In this document: positions 56,901-64,000 of the stretch, piece after piece | Numbering within the stretch: the stretch's first letter is position 1 | How the letters are laid out: each line of letters starts with the position of its first letter | From: Pisaster brevispinus | Lineage: Eukaryota; Echinodermata; Asteroidea; Forcipulatida; Asteriidae | DNA length: 64,000 nucleotides | Reading direction: 5' to 3' | Assembly (NCBI GenBank): GCA_023634235.1 | Contig: JAMKCF010000013.1 | Location: 14,447,705-14,511,704 of the forward strand | Notes under the pieces: model-generated | Databases searched by the model: none | Told to the model about the DNA's origin: nothing | Seen by the model: the letters and a program-made list of their open reading frames with translations, nothing else | Made by a program: the position numbers and the translations under genes

Positions 56901-57720
56901 ATAGCAACGAACCACTGAAACTTCAAAATTCTTGTGTTCAACCATAAATTCCTCTTTCGCGCCCAACTGTCAACACCATTACAAGAAACTACAACTCACA
57001 TTGTATAAAACAAAATCTACACATTTTGAAACATGATTATTGTAACGTTTCCATCGATGTTATGACAACATACTGAACAAATCATTCTTCTGAAGTTTCT
57101 TTGGTTCAATGCCAACAATAACTTGGATGAATACAATTTTAAAATACCTGAGATATAGCTAAATTAAAACCAACTCCAAAATTTCACCTCGCGGCGAAAG
57201 TTTACTACACTTCCTCGATAGACTTCTCTCAGTCCTCTGATCTTTTTTAGTCTTCACTCTAAACGAGGGCCGACGGCTCCTCGTTGGCGATGGGGGGATT
57301 TGCTGGCAGTGTTACGAAATAATTTGTACAAGTTTAAAGATCAACACGAAGGTGTTCAACCACTTTGCATAGTTAACTTACAATTTACGGTATGAACAAT
57401 ATAAAATTGGTTACTTAAATCGTACAAACGTAGCAAAGAACGGGACAAGAAGATGCCCGTTTTGTTTTTAAATTTATAATACAACTTCGTTTGTTTCTAT
57501 ATAGAATAATGCTGAAAATTGTGATACCTAAAAAAATATATCTTCAGTTAGAATGTTAACCTGCACAGTTATGTACATTCATAATTACTGTGACGTTGGC
57601 TGGCTATAATTATTTTGTTGTGTTCATCATTGATTGGCAGTTGAACGAGAAAGGGCTGAAATGAGTCACACGTCAAACCGTAGGGAAAATAATATTTGAA
57701 CGCCTTGTAGTTTGTATAAC
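53955..57720. other. Gene-free stretch upstream of THOP1
   Basis: It should contain the THOP1 promoter and leader directly above 53955; no TATA box or CpG-rich block stands out. The rest is AT-rich with no recognised exon or repeat. Confidence 0.5.
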
Positions 57721-57730
57721 GGAAACCAGA

Positions 57731-57875
57731 GCTCGATTTCACAAAGCACTAAGATTCATCTTACGATGAGTTGCCAATATCACCATAGTGATTTGTAGTG
57801 TGACATCACACTTTGCTTGGCAGTTAAGATTGAATCACACTTAAGATCGATCTTGGCTCTTTGTGAAATCGAGCC
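57731..57875. mobile_element. Palindromic MITE (CATCTTAAGATGAGTTG family), best copy
   Basis: GCTCGATTTCACAAAGC at the left and 'gctctttgtgaaatcgagc' at the right are inverted repeats; inside are 'agattcatcttacgatgagt' and 'acactttgcttggcagttaa'. 145 bp. Confidence 0.88.
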
Positions 57876-58278
57876 TTTCGTTACCGAAAGCAATTTTGAG
57901 TTTGAATCTGAAAGCTCCCAGACTATTAAAACAATACTAATATCGGTACCAATGTTTCAGAGAAAAATTTCCGTCTGAAATACCAACAAAATTGAGAATT
58001 ATCGAAGACCCATTGCTTATTCCGATTGCCGCAACCGTAATAGGCCTGAGAAGAATGTCAATTAAAATCCCTGAGAAAACATACACAATTTTTCGTCGTT
58101 TCACAAAAACTTAACCCAACCGATGTCATTAAATATTCCCAGATTGGTCAATTGAAAACTCGAGGTTTGTTTGTTTTTCAAAAACACTAACGATGTGATT
58201 TCCCTCCAAGTAAAAAACATGCCCTCAATACAATAAATGCAGTATTGAATCCAGTGAACGTGGTCAAACTGGGGCTAT

Positions 58279-58343
58279 CTTATAAAACGGACTTTCATTC
58301 TACAACCATTCTTATAAAACGGACTTTCATTCTACAACCATTG
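58279..58343. repeat. 33-bp direct tandem duplication
   Basis: 'ttataaaacggactttcatt' plus 'ctacaaccatt' occurs twice side by side. Confidence 0.95.
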
Positions 58344-58370
58344 CTACCTTTTGGTGATGTTTTTGACCTG

Positions 58371-58530
58371 TGCCCAATTTCATTTAGCTGCTTAAGCAGA
58401 CAATACTGCTTAATAATTTTCTGCTCAGCAAAAGTAAGCAGGATACCAGTCAATTTGACATGGAGTTTTCGCCGGTAACCATATTCTGGTATGGGCAACA
58501 TTGCTTGAGCAGCTCCATAAAACTTGGCCC
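58371..58530. mobile_element. Palindromic MITE (AGCTGCTTAAGC family), shortened copy
   Basis: From 'tgcccaatttcatttagctg' to 'agcagctccataaaacttgg'; part of the right inner arm is missing. Confidence 0.75.
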
Positions 58531-58534
58531 TGTA

Positions 58535-60180
58535 CTTTACAAAAGAGAGACTAAAGACAAAACTAAAGGCAGTCAAATTTTCTTAAATTATTTGAGCAGA
58601 ACTTCAAATTTAAAATGGAAACATTGTATGTAAATTGATGTTATAACTGTGGCTAAACCATTTTTTTTAGGAGGGAATAGGGTTCTTGAAGAGGGGTTTC
58701 CAGAATAGATTCGGTAAGATGTGACAGTTTAGATTGTTTCACCACTCATTTGGCAAAAGAAAAAACAATATCAATGAGGTCATAATAAATATGGTTTATC
58801 TTCTGAAAACAACAGCTGATTTGGTTAAATATTAACACACACCTGCGAGCTGTAAAATATAATCAAGCATCAATTACCTGATATTGAAAAAAATGTTTGT
58901 TAATTACAAAGATACTACATTATGTACAACTGTTTTTTCGTTCTTACTGTAGACGATATATCGTGACAACATTTCAACACAATTATGATACTTTAAAAAA
59001 TGCAAAATAAAATAATACTGACTATACACAGTATACACATTTTTTGTTTAAATATTATTTTGGCAATCAATAAACACCCCCATTTAGCAATGATCCATTC
59101 CTCACAGCTGGTTCAAAATCATGGGCCAAATGTTGGCCAGAGTAATCCACTGTGTTCAGGAGGTAGGAGATTTTTTTTAAAAAGTTGATTTAACAACTGT
59201 TAATTTTTAGAAGACACAATCTATCCTCTTTTTGTACAATTGAAAAAATAGTTTTAAAAAACAAGCTTTTTGAACAAATTCACGGATTATTGGATGTGGT
59301 TTTTTGAGTAAAATTTACTGGGTGGCCAAAACATTTAACATCCTCCATTTTGAAGGGAAAAACGCAGAAATTGTTTAAGGTTTAAACTGTTACAAGAGCT
59401 AAGCATTTTCGTTTTTGTTTTTGTTTGTAGACATTTCCAGACAATCACGTGAAATCCAAACAAGACCGGTAACCTACATCAAGGTGATGCCACTTCTAAT
59501 GTCAGCATGAGAGACAAAAGTGACTTAAGTCAGGTTACCAGATCGCTCTTTGTGTCCAAACACAACTCTTAAAAAAAAAAAAAGTGACACACTCAGAATT
59601 TACATTACTTTATGAAATGAGATTTGTTTGAAAACAAGCTATTAAAAAATATCCTTAAAAAAAAGAAGGAAAAAAGGGAAGTTATAAAGTTTCCCATGCA
59701 AGGGAAACAGTCGACTAATATCTTAAGTATTTTCACTGGTTGTAAAACCAGGGCCATTTTACTTTATATAATTCCCAGCCATAGCTTTAACTTTTTTTAT
59801 CCGTATATACAGTGATAAACCTATAAAAACATGTACTTACAACTTGGCAAAAAATTACTGAGTCTTTTAATAATATAATAGTTATAATACATGACCTCCT
59901 TTGTACTCTTCTTTATTCATACATTTAATATTTATATATAGAGTATGATTGACGCAACAGCATTGAGTAATATATCAACACCAGTCAAACAAACAAATTG
60001 CTTTTCATATACAAAAAAAAAACACTGTTTAATATTCATAAGATACACTTTAAAGGTTAACTTGCTATTAGCATAAATAAATATTCATAGAATCTTTACA
60101 CTCCCAAGTAGGTAAAACCGTTATCTGTACAGTGTTGCTGCTCAATACCAGGGCAGCGTTTATCTGTTGCCTTGTCAACA
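58535..60180. other. Gene-free stretch
   Basis: Very AT-rich. It may include the distal 3' untranslated region of Patched (minus strand), but no boundary can be set from sequence alone. Confidence 0.4.
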
Positions 60181-60185
60181 GTCAG

Positions 60186-60210
60186 AGGTCAGGACTTGAG
60201 GTCCTGACCT
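60186..60210. repeat. Perfect 10-bp hairpin, AGGTCAGGAC / GTCCTGACCT
   Basis: Ten paired bases with a TTGAG loop, about 640 bp past the Patched stop codon. Each arm carries an AGGTCA nuclear-receptor half-site. Confidence 0.9.
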
Positions 60211-60367
60211 GGTTTGTATCAGTCCTTGGCATAGCAGCTGCGTTAGTACCTTTAAGAACAAAGGAGAGTGAATAATAAAATTAGGTAAAGCACTCTCTGG
60301 CCTGTTGTTTTTAACAAATTCACCGTAATTTTTGATATCCTTTCTTGTGAAACGGGCTTTGTGATTT

Positions 60368-60660
60368 GTGTGTCGTGGCCGAGCAGTCTACTGCATGTGA
60401 CTCAAGTTCTGATGGTTGAATCATTGGAGTCAGGGTTCCATTCCTGGCCACAACACCTGTGTCCTTGAGCAAGGCACTTAACCATAATTACTTCTCTTAA
60501 TCCAGGTGTAAAAATGGGAACCTGTGAAGGCCGAGACAGTATTGTGCTGGATTAACCCCTTAGCGCTAAATTTAAGCAGCTAGTGGGTTGTATGCTCCTC
60601 AGGAAAGTGAGAAAATTAGAGGAATGGTCGAAAAGAGTGCCCGATGAACAGGGATAATAA
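60368..60660 (+). mobile_element. tRNA-headed SINE copy
   Basis: 'gtcgtggccgagcagtctac' and 'cagggttccattcctggcca' are decayed A and B boxes, then 'ccttgagcaaggcacttaac' and 'gggaacctgtgaaggccgag'. Confidence 0.72.
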
Positions 60661-60845
60661 TGTTAAGTGCTTTGATTTTGCTACTTGGATAAATGGACTA
60701 CATAAGAACCACTTGTTCTTAATATTATCAAAACAAACTTATTTGAGTATTTGTTATTTAGTGCAAGAGCTGACCTATGGTAGAGGCTTTTTGCATTCAA
60801 CATGGCCGCCGTTTCCTCCCCAGCAATTCCAACTCACCTTTTTAT

Positions 60846-61166
60846 TTACACAGGTGAGTCCGAGTTGCCATCGTCTTTTTCTCTCCTCCCTTCGAGCTCT
60901 CGCATCTTCGTGCTCTTCTTCTCGGCCTGATCTCTCCGCCTCTTGTGGTACTTGTAGCTGTCTGTCCGCTCCCCGCCGCCACCGCACATAGGGTGGAGGA
61001 TGGACACCATCGCCGTGGCCGTGACGGTGGTCGTCATCTGATGGTGAGGCATCTGAGGGGAGTGGCTTGGCGAAGAGGAGGAGGAGGAGGTGTAGTGAGG
61101 CATGTTGGGATGATGGACCCGAGATTGGCGGGGGGGCCAGTGGTGCCGAGATTTATGTGGACGACC
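60846..61166 (-). CDS. PTCH1: Patched last coding exon
   Basis: Acceptor ttattctcacag; 106 codons plus TAA. A His/Ser-rich stretch with six serines in a row precedes PHHQMTTTVTATAMVSIL; a charged Lys/Arg/Glu C-terminus ends NSDSPV. The stop codon overlaps an AATAAA hexamer (TAAATAAA, 60848 down to 60841). The frame was chosen over two other open frames because of phase and the TTTVTATA match. Confidence 0.9.
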   Translation of the reverse strand, partial: GRPHKSRHHWPPRQSRVHHPNMPHYTSSSSSSPSHSPQMPHHQMTTTVTATAMVSILHPMCGGGGERTDSYKYHKRRRDQAEKKSTKMRELEGRREKDDGNSDSPV

Positions 61167-62125
61167 CTGTGAGAATAAGAGTTTAAAAAAAGTACAAGAT
61201 GAAATATTATAATCATGCATTGAGTTTTATAAACAAAATAGGTTAACCTTTCAGTTATAAATCTTGAATTTGCGCTAATTACAATTAGGGGTAAACGGAA
61301 TTTCCCTTATCATCATCAATACACCTTTCTTAGTTTTTCACGAATGAAATCATAATTATAATCCAAAATTAGGCTTCAGGTGCAGCGCACCGATACATCG
61401 ATCCAGTAAGCCCCGCTCCAATTTGTCATTGACCAATCACAGCCGCAAAATCTGTGGTCACCATTTGACGCTGCGCCTGTAGCCCCATTTTGGATGACAA
61501 TGATGATGTCATGCATAGATATTAAGAAAGGTGTGTACATGATTAAAATCTAATTGAATGGCAATTAACATGAAATTAAAACCCGACTTGTAACTGTTCC
61601 TGACACGAATTCCAATTGTGAAAATGGAAGTCTTTCTTCCTAACTATTTTCACAATTTGAAAGGGCATTTTGAAACCTTCTACGCTCAAAATGTTCATCC
61701 GCCTTTAAAATCCACTGACTTAAAATGAATTTTGATTTTCTTGAGAGGGTGCCTTGGACTTTTTACGTACCTCTGATCTTCTTGGCTCGTGGCACATCGT
61801 CTGCACAACCACCTCAGGTGGATGGACCTCGATTCTTTCCCCGCCGTATCCACGATACATGGCGCTGTCGCCGACGGACGATTGGGACCCGTTGTATTCG
61901 TCCTCCCACCCTCTCCTTCGGCCGGGGCGCTGCCGGCCCTGCATGGAGGCGCTGCTCCGCTCCATCGGGGGTGTAGGAGGTGGGGTCGGGGTGGTGAGTC
62001 GGGTGGCGTTGTTCAGTGGGCGCACTTCCGCCGGGGGGCCGATCAGGGAGAGGATGACCGGCAGTAGGACGAGGCCGTTCAGCATCCCGATGACGATCAG
62101 CGCAGAGAAGACGTAGAAGAAGTAA
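60846..62125 (-). CDS. PTCH1: Patched (Hedgehog receptor), last two coding exons; 5' part outside window
   Basis: Complement join 62125-61771 and 61166-60846, phase 0 at the junction. Patched is a 12-pass membrane protein that binds Hedgehog and represses Smoothened, probably by moving sterol. Seen: the last membrane helix (YFFYVFSALIVIGMLNG, LVLLPVILSLIGP), the typical start of the cytosolic tail (PAEVRPLNNATRLTTPTP PPTPP), and near the end MTTTVTATAMVSILHP, the conserved C-terminal stretch of Patched proteins. The tail after the helix is about 195 residues. No PPxY ubiquitin-ligase site was seen in the two exons. Preceding exons were not found between 62126 and 64000. Confidence 0.93.
61321..61534. 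mobile_element. MITE-like element in the Patched last intron
   Basis: ACACCTTTCTTA at the left and TAAGAAAGGTGT at the right are perfect inverted repeats. 214 bp, no ORF; inside are 'ggtgcagcgcacc' and 'gacgctgcgcctgtag'. Confidence 0.7.
61771..62125 (-). CDS. PTCH1: Patched penultimate exon: last TM helix and Pro-rich tail
   Basis: Acceptor catttcag, donor GTACGT; 355 nt, the first base finishing a split codon. Strongly GC-rich compared with the introns. After the helix come a Pro/Thr-rich stretch, an Arg-rich stretch (RQRPGRRRGWEDEYNG) and EVHPPEVVVQTM. Confidence 0.94.
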
Positions 62126-62221
62126 CTGAAATGAATAAATAAGGAACATGAAATTTTGAAGAAAAAAAATCCAGATATGTTTTGATTGACAACTCAATAT
62201 TACAGGTGCGTTGACCTTTAG

Positions 62222-62264
62222 TAGGATCATCCCTGTAGGATCATCCCTGTAGGATCATCCCTGT
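62222..62264. repeat. Three perfect copies of a 14-bp unit
   Basis: TAGGATCATCCCTG repeated three times in the Patched intron. Confidence 0.95.
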
Positions 62265-62269
62265 AAGAA

Positions 62270-64000
62270 GAGCAAGGTCACTTGAGGCCAGTCACTTGAT
62301 TTCCAGCTCAAACTAGAATACCTCTAAACACAATTAGAAGCACCTGTATAAAGAAGCCACATCCCTCTGTCCTTATAACATTTATAAACCCCTCAGCATT
62401 CCAAGTATGGAAGGTGAGGTTTGTCCCTCCTTTCTTTTCAAGATCAAGACTGCACAGTGTAAATAGGGTTGGCACCCCCCTGTAACCAGGGCATTCCACA
62501 TCAAGTGGGCTTTATTTATGTTTCCACCATTTGGATTCCCCCTCATAGTGTTGGCGGCTCTCGCTATCCATTCCAACCCCTACAGTGAGCCTAAATTGAC
62601 CCCGTGTCGACAGGGGCCAGCGAGCTGCCCAGGATTTTCACTCCTCGGGAAAAAAAAGTTGGCTGGGGTCGGGTGAACTTTTCGCTGCACCTGTAACCCA
62701 ATCTGCACTCATGGAGACAGTTGGAACGGAGCCATGGCTTACAGAGTTCAAAGGGAATTACACCACTGCCCGTTTACGTGACATTGGGCAAGTTGCCGGT
62801 CTCGCCAGCCACTGATTTGGTCTTCAGGGCAATCGTTAATACTCTTTTAACTTTCCATGATGGGGAACTATTACCTCCAGGTATTTGGGGGAGCAACCTT
62901 GGTCGGCTGGCAAAACTGCTGATCAGAGTATAAATGCTTCAGTTGATTTAAAGGGGATCTTTTACCATCGCTCCATAAAGGAAAACGCTTACTTCACTCT
63001 TCCAGATTTATAAAAACAGGCATCGCCAACCAAACAAACACAACTAAATATAACTTTTTTGAAAATAAAAGTTAATGCGAGTGCCAAGCTGCATCTTTTG
63101 CACTAACTTAAAATTTGCAGTCAATTGCAGTCAAAGGAAGAAGTAATCAAGCTTTTTGTTTTGTATTAAACCGAGAGCTTTATATAATTTTTTGTTTTCT
63201 GTATATACCAAGCAACCCTTTGACATCATACGTTTAAAAGGAAAGCAACAGGGCCTGGAATTTCCGCAGGTAGCATCTGTCCACAGCTCATCGGAGGAGT
63301 GTTTCTATGGAGACTGTACCATAGGATTTTTATTAACTTTTGATACGAGGAAAGGAGACACATCTCAAAAACTTCTTCAGCTGTTATTCTACAATTCCAG
63401 CCGTCGATTTCACCAAACTCTTCCCAACTTAGGATTAATCTTAGGACTTAGGACGAGTCCCAGCCTTGCACTGTAACATGTAAACCTTAGGATTCATCCT
63501 AAGTTAGGACTAGTTACTCGTCCTAACTCGAGATAGGATTAATCCTAGCGTTTCGTGAAATCGGCTGCTGATTTTTGTGGTGATCAAAAAAAAAAAAAAT
63601 GTAACATTTCTCATGAGACTAGAGTGTAGTATCTATGCCTGCCAGGAAATCCCATGGAGTTTACCAGGGTCACCCTTTTCTGTACACAAGGTGATACGGT
63701 CTAGTTACACAACACAGGCATGCAGTTTAGGCATTAAGTTCAAACTCCCCCTGCCCCTGAAGCGTTTAAACAAACACCGGACATATTTTTTCGGCCAGGA
63801 AGGGGTGTAGCTGTGAAAATAAAAGCACCAGTAGGGAAGAAGGGAACTGCGGAGAATTTTGTGGATCAGAAGTGTCAGCGAGGCAGCTAGCCTCTTGGGG
63901 GCATCCGTAGAAGGAGATATGAAGAGTCTTACTGTTTGGCGAGTACCTTAAAGGGAACTGGTAAGGCAATTCGTTGAGCTGAATTTCTTTTGCTGTGATT
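62270..64000. other. Patched intron up to the window edge
   Basis: No further Patched exon was found. The only clear structure is a palindromic element at 63411-63567 (ends 'cgatttcaccaaac' and 'gtttcgtgaaatcg', inside 'cttaggattaatcttaggac' and 'taggattaatcctag'). Confidence 0.55.

Noticed and set aside
60775..60987. Alternative open frame (70 codons, Arg/Glu-rich) over the last Patched exon
   Set aside because: It does not join in phase to the previous exon, and the chosen frame carries the conserved TTTVTATA stretch.
61725..62116. Plus-strand ORFs of 83-120 codons over the penultimate Patched exon
   Set aside because: Shadows of the GC-rich Patched exon on the opposite strand.
62126..64000. 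Search for the preceding Patched exon
   Set aside because: No stretch with Patched wording and splice sites was found on the minus strand, so that exon is taken to be outside the window.

Overview
The window is animal nuclear DNA: AT-rich, intron-rich and full of short repeats, with small GC-richer exons that carry normal GT-AG splice sites. Three recognisable genes are present. The mix (one thimet oligopeptidase/neurolysin-type gene, a Patched gene, an ST6GalNAc-type sialyltransferase, and many short palindromic elements and tRNA-headed SINEs) suggests a marine invertebrate deuterostome. An echinoderm such as a starfish is my best guess, but that is inference and not proven by the sequence.

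Plus strand, about 10.3-16.2 kb: four exons of a GT29 sialyltransferase of the ST6GALNAC3/5/6 type. It has a type II signal anchor, a very long glycosylated stem, all four sialylmotifs (L, S, III, VS), and an unusual C-terminal extension ending in a second strongly hydrophobic segment. The initiating exon is not certain; a candidate lies at 5562-5582.

16.3-35.3 kb: no recognised gene. It holds MITE-like elements, SINEs, tandem repeats and one unrecognised 122-codon ORF (22345-22713).

Minus strand, 53954 down to 35384: a complete THOP1/neurolysin-like M3 metallopeptidase gene. I could join 17 coding exons in phase to a 666-residue protein. Two of these exons exist in tandem in two versions with identical length and phase. 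One pair (40718-40791 and 40575-40648) encodes the HEFGH zinc site. The other pair (38807-38938 and 38621-38752) encodes the substrate loop with the catalytic tyrosines. The members are separated by only 69 and 54 nt, so they look like mutually exclusive exons that could give four versions of the active site. This is the most interesting feature of the window. The same gene carries a 55-bp minisatellite that copies its own 5' splice site (exon 9) and a 16-bp minisatellite just after the second duplicated exon.

Minus strand, 62125 down to 60846: the last two coding exons of Patched (last transmembrane helix and cytoplasmic tail). The rest of that gene lies beyond the right edge. The THOP1 and Patched genes are in the same orientation, with about 6.9 kb of mostly featureless AT-rich DNA between them.
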